Origin: Shewanella mesophila
GTDB lineage: Bacteria > Pseudomonadota > Gammaproteobacteria > Enterobacterales > Shewanellaceae
NCBI RefSeq assembly: GCF_019457515.1
Contig: NZ_CP080421.1
Span: 2,356,001 to 2,420,000, forward strand
Direction: 5' to 3'
Length of the DNA: 64,000 bases
How positions within the stretch are numbered: the stretch's first letter is position 1; every line of letters begins with the position of its first letter. The position numbers and the translations under genes are program-made. Shown one piece after another: positions 19,133-29,092 of the stretch. Below the pieces are notes generated by a model. It was given only the letters and a program-made list of their open reading frames with translations, did no database searches and had not been told where the DNA came from.

Positions 19133-19981
19133 ATGGGTTCTGTAACCACTAGGCAAGATACAAACGGCTTAGAATATGTCGATGTAGACACCGAGCTGTG
19201 TAAGGCTCGGATCTTTATGCAAGGCGCTCAAATAGACAATTTTGAGCCCAAAGGAAAACCGCCTCTTTTGTGGGTGTCTACTGCAGACGACTATCAGCCA
19301 GGTAACGGTATACGTGGTGGGATCCCAGTGTGTTGGCCATGGTTTGGCATGAGTGAGACCGCCGATTGGCCTCAGCATGGCTTTGCGCGTACCCGCATCT
19401 GGTCATTAGATTCAGTGCAGATGCGAAATCAAGCCGTTGAGCTAATATTTAGTTTACCCATCAGTGAGGAAGACCGCCTCTATTGGCCATATAACACCAA
19501 AGTCGAGATGCGATTTACCCTTACCGATACTCTCGAAGTCAGTCTAATCAATACTAATCTTGGTGATGAAACCGTTAGCCTTACTCAAGCCTTGCACACC
19601 TACTTTCCTATCGGTGATATTCACAAACTTAGAGCGACTGGCTTTAGTCACGCCAAATATATCGAATTTGGCCAAGGGCCCCATGATCAGCAAGGTGATG
19701 ACGTTTATTTCGATAGGGAAACTGACCGCGTTTATACTCAGCTAGGACAAGTTCAACAGCTTCATACCCCTCAGGGCGTGATCAAGGTACGCCGTGAAAA
19801 TAGCCGTTCTGCGGTGCTGTGGAATCCTTGGATTGATAAATCCCAGCGTTTATCACGTTTCAATAGTGATGATTACCTCACTATGGTCTGTCATGAGGCT
19901 GCCAACGTTCTCGAAGACAAAGTGACACTCACGCCACACGCCAGCCACACCTTAACCACAATCATCAGCTGGGCTGACTGA
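19133..19981 (+). CDS. yeaD: D-hexose-6-phosphate mutarotase (YeaD-like aldose 1-epimerase)
   Basis: A 282-residue galactose-mutarotase-fold protein that interconverts the anomers of hexose 6-phosphates in the cytoplasm. Family signatures are present: GIRGGIPVCWPWFG (near residue 62), PQHGFAR with the catalytic histidine, LTQALHTYFPIGD, and a late VCHEAANVLED that includes the general acid-base region. ATG 19133 is preceded by GAGGT. It ends at a long hairpin. Neighbours do not specify a pathway. Confidence 0.88.
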   Translation: MGSVTTRQDTNGLEYVDVDTELCKARIFMQGAQIDNFEPKGKPPLLWVSTADDYQPGNGIRGGIPVCWPWFGMSETADWPQHGFARTRIWSLDSVQMRNQAVELIFSLPISEEDRLYWPYNTKVEMRFTLTDTLEVSLINTNLGDETVSLTQALHTYFPIGDIHKLRATGFSHAKYIEFGQGPHDQQGDDVYFDRETDRVYTQLGQVQQLHTPQGVIKVRRENSRSAVLWNPWIDKSQRLSRFNSDDYLTMVCHEAANVLEDKVTLTPHASHTLTTIISWAD

Positions 19982-19994
19982 GTTAACGGCTCCC

Positions 19995-20033
19995 ATTAAT
20001 GACAAGACTCTCTTGTGGAGTCTTGTCATTAAT
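19995..20033. terminator. 16 bp hairpin after the mutarotase gene
   Basis: ATTAATGACAAGACTC (19995-20010) pairs perfectly with 20018-20033 around a seven-base loop. The following T-tract is short (CTTTGC), so termination may be partial. Confidence 0.65.
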
Positions 20034-20157
20034 CTTTGCAGTTGAAAATTTCAACCATCCCCGAGGATCAGTAAAAAAATCGGCGGCTTAGCATCCACCC
20101 CATACATAAGGATGATAGACTACATGACGGATGGATATAGTTAAGAGATAGGGACAC

Positions 20158-23100
20158 ATGGGGCGGGATATTGCTAAATCGAGTCGTCAGATGCTGCGAA
20201 GGATATCGCTGATCCTTGTGAGCAGTGCGATTGTGCTCGCCATAGCGGTCCTCATTACCATCGCTAACCTGAGCGCCATCACCCAATCTTCTGTCAACCG
20301 CTATCTCGCATCATACAATAGCGAATTAACACAACTAACCATTACCCCATCCTCTATTGTTAATGGTCGGATCCCTGCGTTATCGGTTAGGGTCAACGAT
20401 AGTCTTATCGACATTAAAGATTTACAGTTCACATTTGCAAAAGAGGTTTCCTGGTTCGGCTTATCGATATCCGATATTGCATCGATTTCAGTCGGCCAAA
20501 TTGATGTAACCTTGTCTGCTAACTTTTTTACTGGCTCCAACAGCAAAAGTAACTCGGGCCCCTCTTCAGCGTTAAATCTTGACGCGCTGCCAAGAATTGC
20601 CGTGGGTAACACACACCTTCACCTAAAGCAGCGCACTGACGACAGCATTAGCCTCGACCTTGACTATCTCAACTTAGATAACCAAGGGCGCCTCACCAGT
20701 GCCATCAGTCATCAAGGAAATAAACTCTTTAAACTTAATGCATTGCTAGGTAAAACGCACTGGACTGCGGACACCTATCTCTCCTTCGATGTATTAACAC
20801 GACTTATCGACCAACTGCCGCGATTACACAATGATAAAGAGATAACGTTTGGGCCATTAGCCTCACTCATCTCAATGCAAAAATCGCTCGATAAGCATCA
20901 TATATCGCTCAAAGGGGAGCTACGTTCTACCATTGATCTCGATATAGCCTTGGCGTATTTAACCTCTACCCATCAGCTGGAACAATTAACCGTCTCGCTC
21001 GACAAGATTGAACAAGTAGTGCTTCCAACGCCAATCGACATCACTCCCCAAACCGATCTAGGCAATCACGCTGACTTTCAAAAACGCGTGTTTTTCGATG
21101 TTTCCGGGCCGTTATCGCAATTAACATTGACACTGCAACCCATGCAGGTATCACTACCTATATCAGCGGCGCAGCAAAAAGCGTTATCTAAATTGCTCGG
21201 TAAAAACCTCAGCGGCGCGATAAATATGTCACGCGCTCAGACGGCACAGCAAACAGAAATCCTGTTGCAGCTGGTCGACCCTTTGACTTATGAGCTTAAT
21301 TCGCAAAAGCTTAGCCTAAATCAGCTCAGGGCATCAGCAACAATTGGCGATAATAAAATCAGTGGTCGTTTAGATGATTTGTCGCTGATCAATACCGACG
21401 GCCTACATAGATTACATACCGACTGGCAAGTGTCATTGGCGCACAAGACTAGAGTGTGTATCTCACTAGATTCCTTTGATCTCAAGCTCAATGTTAACCA
21501 TGACTCAACTCCCCCTGATAATCAAAACAACCAGATAACCACCAACTGCACTAAAACGCCCCCACATAACGTAACAATAAGTGCGCTAAACCTATTGCTG
21601 CAAGGTAGGCTCAATATCAATGAACTGCCGCTAGCTAGCGCTGAAACAGCCAATGCTAAAACTGCCCCCCAGACATATCAGGGTGAGCTCACTATCGCGC
21701 CAGCAAGTGAGTTCAGTATGAGTCAACCTTACTACATAACCCCCACTGTAGCCGTTAAGGCCGATAGGATCTCAGCAAAACTGCTCCAGCCACTGACACT
21801 CAAATTCAATGAACATCTCATTAACAAAAACGCCAATAGAATGAGCCTCACCTTTGGTGAGATCGCCGTTAATGTCGCTGGAAATCAACTTAAATTTGGT
21901 GGCTCTGATGATAATCCACCTTACAGTTTAACCAGTCACAACAGTGAACTGCTAGCAAGTGGCGGCGAGATTGCCCTAGATAATAATAAGCTAAGTAAGA
22001 TAACCTTATTGCCGCTGTCACTTAAGACCATCAACCCAGTATTGATAACGAGTAAGCTCACCGCAACCACAAGCGAACAGCCAGTCAATACCCAGTCCTC
22101 TATGACACAACCCCAACATACACAGCTCTCAAATACACAAATCTCAAGTGCACAAGTTGAGCTGCAGAACCTTGGAAAGTTGAATTTGAAGGTCAATACC
22201 AATAGCAATCAAGATAGCGTTAATCTGCCCGCATTTAGGGCCAACATCAGCGAAACGACCCTCACGCGCAATGGCGTTGATGATAACCATCAGCCTTTAG
22301 TCACCATCATAAATGTAGAGAAGCTATCACTGACAACGGGAGCCATGAGTGGCACAGTCTCTTTAGAAACAAACAAAAATGCCAGCATATCGCCAAGTTT
22401 AGCGGCACTGATAAATCAAGACTGGCACACACATCTTGATTATCGCCTAGCCAATCTTAGTGCCAAGGAGCGCTATTATCGACTTGGGAAACAAAGACAG
22501 CGTACGCATTTGATCTTAAATAACTTTTCATTAAACCAATCTCTCAACTGGAACGCAGATAAGCAAGCTTCTTATCTAACAACTAAGGAGCAATGGCAGC
22601 TCGATAATTTAGCAATAAGTAGCTCACACCGTTTCGCCTTACCTAAAGCTAACCAGTCACAAGCTAAGCCGTCAAACGTGCAGGAAAATAACCTAATGCC
22701 AAGCAAAATGACGACACCGACGCTAGACGGAGAACTCAAGTTTAATAGCGACGCGAATCAACTCATCGATCAGCTGGAGCGTTGGCTCAAAGTAACGGTA
22801 CCAGCAAGCGTTATTGGTGATGTAGGCCTTGATGCTCATTATCGACTGTTGTGGCAGGAGGAAGCGGTTAAACTCGCTGGCACTATCACACCACAGCTAG
22901 TGATTAGCGAAGGTGAGGTAAATGCGCTGCCATTTAAACAAGCTACTATTGGTGGTAAGTGCGATGTTAGCGCAAATGTCGTTAATAATAGCTATCAAAG
23001 CCAGCTCTACTGCGATCCACTAAAACTCAACATACGCGCTTTTAATCCCGGGATCGTAATTACCGACATAGACGCTATCGCCAAAATTGATATCAATGAC

Positions 23101-23721
23101 GAACTCAGCACAGACCAACTAACTACAATGCGCTTAAATCGCTCACAGGAGAATGCTGATGTTGGCAAGAAAGCGGATATCGATGTGACAGCCAAGGCCA
23201 ACACCTTAGGTGGCAGGGTATTGCTGCCTAAATTTAACCTCAATCTCAATGCCCCTTCAGATGCCTACCTAGTGCTGCAGGGGCTCGATCTCGAACAATT
23301 ACTCGCTGTGCAACCACAAGTGGGGATCTATGCAGATGGGATATTTGATGGTGTTCTGCCAGTGGAGCTTGCGCAGGGTCAAGTATCGGTGAAAGATGGT
23401 CGACTTGCTGCGCGTGCGCCAGGAGGATTAATAAAGGTCGACGATAATCCCGCCGTCATGCAAATGCGTTTATCGCAACCCTATTTAGACTTTGCCTTTT
23501 CAGCACTAGAGGAGCTCCACTATACGGAACTTTCCAGCCGTTTGGATATGGCACCCAATGGCGATGCCCTGCTCAAAGTCAATGTGAAGGGGCGAGCGAA
23601 AGATATCGAGAGGCCGATACACTTAAACTACACTCAAGAAGAGAACTTGTTGCAATTACTTAAGAGCCTGCAGATTGGTGACTCGTTACAACGGGAAATA
23701 GAAAAAACCATGGAGCAATAG
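20158..23721 (+). CDS. ydbH: YdbH, AsmA-like intermembrane phospholipid transport protein
   Basis: A large (1187 residues) protein with one N-terminal membrane anchor (about residues 15-40) and a long periplasmic beta-rich body. The C-terminal part, including ARAPGGLIKVDDNPAV and LDMAPNGDALLKVNVKGRAKD, matches the YdbH domain formerly called dicarboxylate transport. In E. coli YdbH acts with TamB and YhdP to move phospholipids to the outer membrane, and YnbE completes the bridge at the outer-membrane side. The ynbE and ydbL genes follow directly, so the three-gene module is intact. It starts at ATG 20158 after AGGG. The middle is rich in Q, N, T and S and is poorly conserved. Confidence 0.9.
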   Translation: MGRDIAKSSRQMLRRISLILVSSAIVLAIAVLITIANLSAITQSSVNRYLASYNSELTQLTITPSSIVNGRIPALSVRVNDSLIDIKDLQFTFAKEVSWFGLSISDIASISVGQIDVTLSANFFTGSNSKSNSGPSSALNLDALPRIAVGNTHLHLKQRTDDSISLDLDYLNLDNQGRLTSAISHQGNKLFKLNALLGKTHWTADTYLSFDVLTRLIDQLPRLHNDKEITFGPLASLISMQKSLDKHHISLKGELRSTIDLDIALAYLTSTHQLEQLTVSLDKIEQVVLPTPIDITPQTDLGNHADFQKRVFFDVSGPLSQLTLTLQPMQVSLPISAAQQKALSKLLGKNLSGAINMSRAQTAQQTEILLQLVDPLTYELNSQKLSLNQLRASATIGDNKISGRLDDLSLINTDGLHRLHTDWQVSLAHKTRVCISLDSFDLKLNVNHDSTPPDNQNNQITTNCTKTPPHNVTISALNLLLQGRLNINELPLASAETANAKTAPQTYQGELTIAPASEFSMSQPYYITPTVAVKADRISAKLLQPLTLKFNEHLINKNANRMSLTFGEIAVNVAGNQLKFGGSDDNPPYSLTSHNSELLASGGEIALDNNKLSKITLLPLSLKTINPVLITSKLTATTSEQPVNTQSSMTQPQHTQLSNTQISSAQVELQNLGKLNLKVNTNSNQDSVNLPAFRANISETTLTRNGVDDNHQPLVTIINVEKLSLTTGAMSGTVSLETNKNASISPSLAALINQDWHTHLDYRLANLSAKERYYRLGKQRQRTHLILNNFSLNQSLNWNADKQASYLTTKEQWQLDNLAISSSHRFALPKANQSQAKPSNVQENNLMPSKMTTPTLDGELKFNSDANQLIDQLERWLKVTVPASVIGDVGLDAHYRLLWQEEAVKLAGTITPQLVISEGEVNALPFKQATIGGKCDVSANVVNNSYQSQLYCDPLKLNIRAFNPGIVITDIDAIAKIDINDELSTDQLTTMRLNRSQENADVGKKADIDVTAKANTLGGRVLLPKFNLNLNAPSDAYLVLQGLDLEQLLAVQPQVGIYADGIFDGVLPVELAQGQVSVKDGRLAARAPGGLIKVDDNPAVMQMRLSQPYLDFAFSALEELHYTELSSRLDMAPNGDALLKVNVKGRAKDIERPIHLNYTQEENLLQLLKSLQIGDSLQREIEKTMEQ

Positions 23722-23882
23722 CAATAATATAGGGCTTAGATATCATCTATTGGTTTAGCTTACCGCTACATTTGCCTAAATTGTTATGCTCAAACTTGTT
23801 CAGCTTATAGTCATCTAAAGTAAGATAAGTTAACGTTATCTCAAGGGACCATGAAGGTCTTAATACATATAAGGAAAGATCT

Positions 23883-24083
23883 GTGAAGATATTGCCGACA
23901 TTACCCACCGCAGCAATTGGACTTGCGGCACTCATCTCCGTTACGGGATGCACACCAACGGTCAAAATTGAGCCACCCGATAAGCCAATAGTGATCAATC
24001 TCAACGTAAAAATTGAGCATGAAATCAAGATCAAGGTCGATAAAGAACTAGATGAATTACTCAATAACGATGAACTATTTTAA
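23883..24083 (+). CDS. ynbE: YnbE outer-membrane lipoprotein
   Basis: A 66-residue lipoprotein. A signal peptide with lipobox SVTGC (Cys at about 23) is followed by TPTVKIEPPDKPIVINLNVKIEHEIKIKVDKELDELL, the typical YnbE body. It starts at GTG 23883, with AAGGA upstream. In E. coli YnbE binds the C-terminal end of YdbH and multimerises into a bridge to the outer membrane. The gap after ydbH is 161 bp; ydbL follows 25 bp later. Confidence 0.9.
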   Translation: MKILPTLPTAAIGLAALISVTGCTPTVKIEPPDKPIVINLNVKIEHEIKIKVDKELDELLNNDELF

Positions 24084-24108
24084 CTCATCGAGGTGTAAGG
24101 GAATGAAT

Positions 24109-24429
24109 ATGAAACATAAACTACTATTACTTGCTGCCAGCTTGCTGCTTAGCCTTAATGCATTCGCCATCTCACTGCAAGATGCCAAAAGCCAGGGTCT
24201 GGTCGGTGAGCAAATCAACGGCTACCTTGGCGTCGTGGTAAGTAACAAAGATGCCACTGAATTAGCGGACTCAGTCAATGCCAAACGCCGTGCACATTAT
24301 GAGAAAATCGCCAAGAAAAACGGCATCAATGTCGATGATGTGGCTAAACTGGCCGCTGAAAAAGCGATTGCGGCGGCCCAGCAAGGTCAATTCATTCAGA
24401 CACCGCAAGGTAAATGGATCAAGAAGTAA
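24109..24429 (+). CDS. ydbL: YdbL periplasmic protein (DUF1318)
   Basis: A 106-residue exported protein with signal peptide MKHKLLLLAASLLLSLNAFA. The mature part begins ISLQDAKSQGLVGEQINGYLG, the YdbL/DUF1318 signature, and ends FIQTPQGKWIKK. AAGGGA sits about six bases before ATG 24109, while the nearer ATG at 24103 would abut it, so 24109 is preferred. YdbL modulates the YdbH-YnbE bridge in E. coli. It is the last gene of the module and is followed by a terminator. Confidence 0.9.
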   Translation: MKHKLLLLAASLLLSLNAFAISLQDAKSQGLVGEQINGYLGVVVSNKDATELADSVNAKRRAHYEKIAKKNGINVDDVAKLAAEKAIAAAQQGQFIQTPQGKWIKK

Positions 24430-24438
24430 TTAATGAAT

Positions 24439-24462
24439 AAGGCGCTTTCATTAGCGCCTTTT
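24439..24462 (+). terminator. intrinsic terminator of ydbH-ynbE-ydbL
   Basis: AAGGCGCT-TTCATT-AGCGCCTT followed by TT, 9 bp after the ydbL stop. Confidence 0.8.
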
Positions 24463-24674
24463 AACTCAGTTAAAACATATTAGGCAACTATCGGTAGCTG
24501 TTACCATCAGCTGTTAATGTGGCATTAATGCTTGGTATAAGCATCATGATAACCTTACTGACTCATATTGATTGACCCGTTTCATTCATACTAAGTTAAC
24601 CTCTGTCTTGGCTTGATGGCTGTTATGAGCTTACAAATAGATTCTATCATTACCATTTGAAGGTTCAGCTAAGG

Positions 24675-25610
24675 CTATTGATATGCCGATGTACTCGGTT
24701 TAACCACTAACAGATCGCAACCAATACGATCAATCACCTGCTCAGCAACATTACCGCACATATTGGACAGTAAGTTCGAATGCCCCATATCTCCGACAAT
24801 AACGAGTTCTGAATCCACCTGTTTTGATATGCTCTCTATCGCATCTTCAGGAAGTGCTTTGGCGACATGTAAATGGTCATTAGGAAACTTAATATTATCG
24901 GGTAACAGATGATACTGACTCGAGTAGAGTGACATCTGCTTGAGATGATACTGCTCATCGGCCTCCGGAGAGATTGGTTGATGAAATGAGATACTCGCTG
25001 TCTCACCATAATAACAATCGATGAGATGACAATCACCATCAAGCAGTTGGGTAAAATGCTCTGCAGTTTGCAATACTGCTTCATTCAATGCTCTGTGGTC
25101 CTGATCATCAGAACAGGGCTCCACAAATGACAAAATGTGTCCTCCTGGTTGCCAGACATGATCTTTTACAACTACAACAGGATGCGAAGACTCCCGAACT
25201 AAGCGCACATCTAAAGGTTTGATTGTTAGCCAATTCCATAAACTATGCCTTGAAGCCGCGACCACTACCGCATCGACATTATAGTCGTGACAAAACTGCA
25301 ATACGTCATCACTAGAGTGACAAGAGATCGCGGCTCTAGAGATACTGATCCCTGTTCGAGATGTGGATTTTATAAACTCATCGAGACATTGGCGTTTTTT
25401 TTCAATAGTACAGGGCCTACGTTCCCCATCTGTTTGTGTATCATTGTGTTCAAAAGTGTCAACGAGCCGATTCACAAAGTTACTGTGTTCAAGGATCATG
25501 ACAATGATAGATGCATGAGTTCTACTCGCCATATACACGGCCCTAGAGACACCTTTAAAACTAAAATCATGCTCATCTATAACAACTAATAATCTTTGAT
25601 AGCTGTCCAT
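24675..25610 (-). CDS. tandem-domain universal stress protein (UspE-like)
   Basis: A 311-residue protein with two universal stress protein domains (about 1-145 and 155-311). The first begins SYQRLLVVIDEHDFS; the second ends with VIVGDMGHSNLLSNMCGNVAEQVIDRIGCDLLVVKP, a typical Usp C-terminus. Two fused domains resemble UspE, which helps survival and motility control in enterics. The frame extends to GTG 25625, but ATG 25610 matches the family start. Monocistronic. Ligand and partner unknown. Confidence 0.82.
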   Translation of the reverse strand: MDSYQRLLVVIDEHDFSFKGVSRAVYMASRTHASIIVMILEHSNFVNRLVDTFEHNDTQTDGERRPCTIEKKRQCLDEFIKSTSRTGISISRAAISCHSSDDVLQFCHDYNVDAVVVAASRHSLWNWLTIKPLDVRLVRESSHPVVVVKDHVWQPGGHILSFVEPCSDDQDHRALNEAVLQTAEHFTQLLDGDCHLIDCYYGETASISFHQPISPEADEQYHLKQMSLYSSQYHLLPDNIKFPNDHLHVAKALPEDAIESISKQVDSELVIVGDMGHSNLLSNMCGNVAEQVIDRIGCDLLVVKPSTSAYQ

Positions 25611-25625
25611 AATGAATAATCTCAC

Positions 25626-26067
25626 TTTAGAGTAAGATCGTAATTGTAGTTCAGCCTAGAAGAGTAAATATGAGCAAAAAACGCATAACCACGGGGCCTA
25701 CAGGCAAACATATGATAATAAGAATGATTGTTGTTTAGAACTGTTTTGCCTAAAACTATAACTTTTGAGGCATAAAAGATTGTAAATGAGGAGATACTTA
25801 ATCTAGAGTGGATTCTGTAGCAATTTAATACGCTGATTTTTATTAAAAATAGAACAATACGAGTAAATAACGTCCAATCACATTCTATTTATCTTACTCT
25901 CATCTCTCGCTGCGCTGACCTTCATCACAATTACGGCAACGACACGTACGCAACCACTCATCGAACGATAGCCAGCCAGAGCCATTGCAGCCAGGCCACA
26001 AGTGACTAAGGCTAACGTACTAGCCTTAGTTAATAGCAATCATTTACGGTCAAAACTCAATTTAATC
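25626..26067. other. gene-free stretch with a possible Cys-rich micro-ORF
   Basis: 442 bp between the universal stress and isoaspartyl peptidase genes. The left half is AT-rich and probably holds the usp promoter. On the minus strand a 33-codon frame from TTG 26001 to TGA 25900 has CNGSGW at residues 5-10 and Cys20, Cys22 and Cys25. It may be a small zinc-finger protein or a remnant; it is too weak to call as a gene. Confidence 0.35.
26005..26030 (-). terminator. hairpin after the isoaspartyl peptidase gene
   Basis: ACTAAGGCTA (26005-26014) and TAGCCTTAGT (26021-26030) form a perfect 10 bp stem, 38 bp beyond the stop of the minus-strand peptidase gene. There is no clear T-run. Confidence 0.4.
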
Positions 26068-27114
26068 TTAATTATCCTGCCAAATCATCACTTGCGCTTG
26101 TTCGCCGCTCTTACGTGTAGCACGGTACATACCTTCGGTGTTAAATGGCGTTGCGATATTACCGCGCTGATCTATGGCTATCACACCACCTGTGCCACCT
26201 GCCGTAATTAAACGTTGGTTGATCACCTCATCAGCCGCCTGAATAATCGACTTCTGTTGATACTTAACTTTCGCGCAAATGTCTCCTGCCACATGATAAC
26301 GGATAAAGTATTCACCATGGCCTGTTGCCGATACGGCACAAACGCCATTTTCGGCATAGGTGCCTGCGCCGATAACAGGCGAGTCTCCAATACGGCCAAA
26401 ACGTTTTGCCGTCATGCCACCAGTTGAAGTTCCCGCCGCCAAATTGCCCTGCTGATCCAATGCAACCGCACCAACTGTGCCGAATTTGTAGTCTAAATCA
26501 AGATAATCTAGCGAGGCTTGATGCTCCAGATTGGCATTATTTCCCTGCTCGGCGGCCTTGATCTTTGCTTTGGCATCGAGTAACTGATTATAACGACTCT
26601 CTGTATCGAAATAACTTGTCGGTACTAAGGAGAACTGCTGCGTTAATGCAAACTCCTCCGCACCGCTCCCAGATAGCATCACATGAGCCGAGTTATCCAT
26701 AACGCTTCGCGCTAAATCGATTGGGTTTTTAATATGTTTCACTCCAGCCACTGCCCCAGCATTCATAGTGTTGCCGTCCATGATAGAGGCATCCATTTCA
26801 TGACTGCCGTCATAGGTGTACACAGCGCCCAGTCCAGCATTAAATAGCGGGCTATTTTCTAAAATATTAATCGCCGCAGTAACGGCGCTTAAACTATCCC
26901 CGCCCTTTTCTAACACTTTATAACCTGCATCAATTGCTTGCTTCAATTTTTCTCGATAAGCCTTCTGTTGCGCCTCCGTCAAATTGGCTTTAGAAATGGT
27001 GCCTGCGCCACCATGAATAGCAATTGAAAAAGGCGGTGTTTGGGCAGCAACATGAGTACTAAAAACAGCAGCTAAAAGCACCGCAAGATAAAGCGAGTTA
27101 AATTTTATATTCAC
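26068..27114 (-). CDS. iaaA: exported isoaspartyl peptidase / plant-type L-asparaginase
   Basis: Ntn-hydrolase precursor of 348 residues that should cleave itself before Thr213 (YKFG followed by TVGAVALD) and hydrolyse isoaspartyl dipeptides or asparagine. The substrate loop GTSTGGMTAKRFGRIGDSP and the N-terminal IAIHGGAGT are intact. The start is set at GTG 27114: AAGGA lies seven bases upstream and the product then begins with a proper signal peptide (cleavage near VAA-QT). An upstream ATG at 27162 lacks a ribosome-binding site. With ggt, M20 and Dcp in the window it suits envelope peptide scavenging. It is divergent from tamA. Confidence 0.87.
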   Translation of the reverse strand: MNIKFNSLYLAVLLAAVFSTHVAAQTPPFSIAIHGGAGTISKANLTEAQQKAYREKLKQAIDAGYKVLEKGGDSLSAVTAAINILENSPLFNAGLGAVYTYDGSHEMDASIMDGNTMNAGAVAGVKHIKNPIDLARSVMDNSAHVMLSGSGAEEFALTQQFSLVPTSYFDTESRYNQLLDAKAKIKAAEQGNNANLEHQASLDYLDLDYKFGTVGAVALDQQGNLAAGTSTGGMTAKRFGRIGDSPVIGAGTYAENGVCAVSATGHGEYFIRYHVAGDICAKVKYQQKSIIQAADEVINQRLITAGGTGGVIAIDQRGNIATPFNTEGMYRATRKSGEQAQVMIWQDN

Positions 27115-27244
27115 GACACGATCCTTATTAATATTTGCCCTCTTTGTACCCATTTTAATCATTAATTACAATCATCTTCTTGCTTGCGACCTAGAATCTG
27201 CGACAATACAGATCACAATATCTTCAACTAGATAGAGTCTTTTT

Positions 27245-29092
27245 TTGCGATCGCTTTTCGTTCCAACTCTATTTTTAAGATTCTTGATCATTGGCCTGAG
27301 TTTTAGCGCATTCTCTGCATCGGCCAATAAATGGTTAGAGGTCAAGATCACAGGAGCCGATAGTGCTCTGACGCTTAATATTAATGCCCATTTGGGGGAG
27401 TTACCTACCTCAGATGTACAACGCCGTGCGTTCATTTTTAACGCCGATGATAACATTGACGCGGCGATGCACTCCCTTGGTTACTATCACGCAAAGATAG
27501 AGCAACATCTAGACAACCCCGAAAATGCGCCATGGCAACTTACGATTACCGTAACTCCGGGTGAACCAACGCGAATTCAGTGGTTCGATATTCAGTTGTT
27601 GGGCGAGATCCGCGATGATATTGCGGTTAAAAGATGGCTCAGCAACCTTAGTATCAAACCTGGCGATGTACTCAATCATGGACGATATGAAGAGATAAAA
27701 TCCCAACTGCTGACATTAGCATTAGCGCGCGGGTATTTTGATGGCAGCTACAGCAAAAATAACATAGTGATAAACCGCGATCTAAATACAGCCCAAATTA
27801 ATCTGCATTACGATTCAGGTCAAAGGTACCATATAGGCTCAGTTCACTTCGAAGGACATTCGCTGCAAGCGGGATTTCTAGACGGACTTATTCCATTTGA
27901 ATCCGGTTCTAGATACAGCACTAGCAAACTAGGCTCACTCAATCGCGAACTGGTTGATACTGGCTATTTCAACAATATCAAGGTACTGCCTCAATTAGAT
28001 AAGATCGATGGGAAAGAGGTACCGATAAAAGTGGAACTGACGCCTAGAGCAAGCCACTCTATCGAGCTAGGTTTAGGTGCAGATATCGGTAATAGCACTG
28101 ATTCGCGTATTGAGCCTAGAGTACGGGTAACCTGGCGAACCCCACAAATAAACAGTTATGGTCACTCACAGGAAAGCACTATCGAGTGGTCCCCAAACCG
28201 ACCAAAATTTTTGACCACATATACTATACCGCTTACCCATCCTTTGGATGACCAGTTAAAAATTCGCCTTGGGCTTCTGCGAGATAAATATGGCGTGAAT
28301 CAAGTTTATGATCCAGATAAACGTGATTACCTCAACACTGACGAACTCGATACGATCAAAGAAACATTCGGCGTCGTTAGGCAAAAACGTCTCGATAATC
28401 ATTGGGTGTTAACTTATTCTCTCGATGCCCTCAATGAGTCTTACACCCAATCAGATATTGATTATGACCCGAGTTTCTTAATTTTAGGCAGTAGTCTATC
28501 TAAAACACACAGAGGCGATAATTCCCTCGATCCTAAATCTGGTTTTTTCCAGTATTACAGCATTGAATATGCCGATCCAAATGCTGGATCCCATGTACGC
28601 CTAACACGACTTCAAGCAAAATTTAAATGGATAGATACATTTTTCGAAAAACATAGATTTGTATCGCGTCTCGATTTGGGTGCTAACTTAGCTGCGGAGG
28701 CGGATCTAGCTAACATCCCGCCATCTCTGCGTTATTTTGCCGGTGGTGATCAAAGTATTCGAGGGTACGGTTACCAAGAGTTAGGCCCCTACATAGATTA
28801 CGTTAACAGTGATAATCAACTTGCCAGAATGGTGGTGGGTGGACGCTATCTGATGGTGGGTAGTGTAGAGTATCAATACTACCTCACTCCCACTTGGCGA
28901 CTAGCAACATTTGTTGATGCGGGCAACGCGTTTGATGTTGACCAGCTTGAACCTATTGTCTCGGTCGGAGGTGGGGTGCATTGGATCTCCCCTATTGGCC
29001 CAATAAAATTTGATATTGGTGTTGGTCTAAATGAAACTGAAACCGTCGATCGATCTTGGCGTATCCACCTCACTATGGGAGCGGAACTATGA
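27245..29092 (+). CDS. tamA: TamA, outer-membrane translocation/assembly barrel
   Basis: Omp85-family protein of 615 residues: signal peptide (to about SASA), three POTRA-like domains (about 28-270) and a C-terminal 16-strand barrel with the lid-lock motif IRGYGYQELGP and a final WRIHLTMGAEL strand. It works with TamB in outer-membrane biogenesis. The start is TTG 27245, with GAG seven bases upstream; no ATG is available near the signal peptide, so the start is moderately sure. tamB overlaps by four bases. Confidence 0.92.
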   Translation: MRSLFVPTLFLRFLIIGLSFSAFSASANKWLEVKITGADSALTLNINAHLGELPTSDVQRRAFIFNADDNIDAAMHSLGYYHAKIEQHLDNPENAPWQLTITVTPGEPTRIQWFDIQLLGEIRDDIAVKRWLSNLSIKPGDVLNHGRYEEIKSQLLTLALARGYFDGSYSKNNIVINRDLNTAQINLHYDSGQRYHIGSVHFEGHSLQAGFLDGLIPFESGSRYSTSKLGSLNRELVDTGYFNNIKVLPQLDKIDGKEVPIKVELTPRASHSIELGLGADIGNSTDSRIEPRVRVTWRTPQINSYGHSQESTIEWSPNRPKFLTTYTIPLTHPLDDQLKIRLGLLRDKYGVNQVYDPDKRDYLNTDELDTIKETFGVVRQKRLDNHWVLTYSLDALNESYTQSDIDYDPSFLILGSSLSKTHRGDNSLDPKSGFFQYYSIEYADPNAGSHVRLTRLQAKFKWIDTFFEKHRFVSRLDLGANLAAEADLANIPPSLRYFAGGDQSIRGYGYQELGPYIDYVNSDNQLARMVVGGRYLMVGSVEYQYYLTPTWRLATFVDAGNAFDVDQLEPIVSVGGGVHWISPIGPIKFDIGVGLNETETVDRSWRIHLTMGAEL

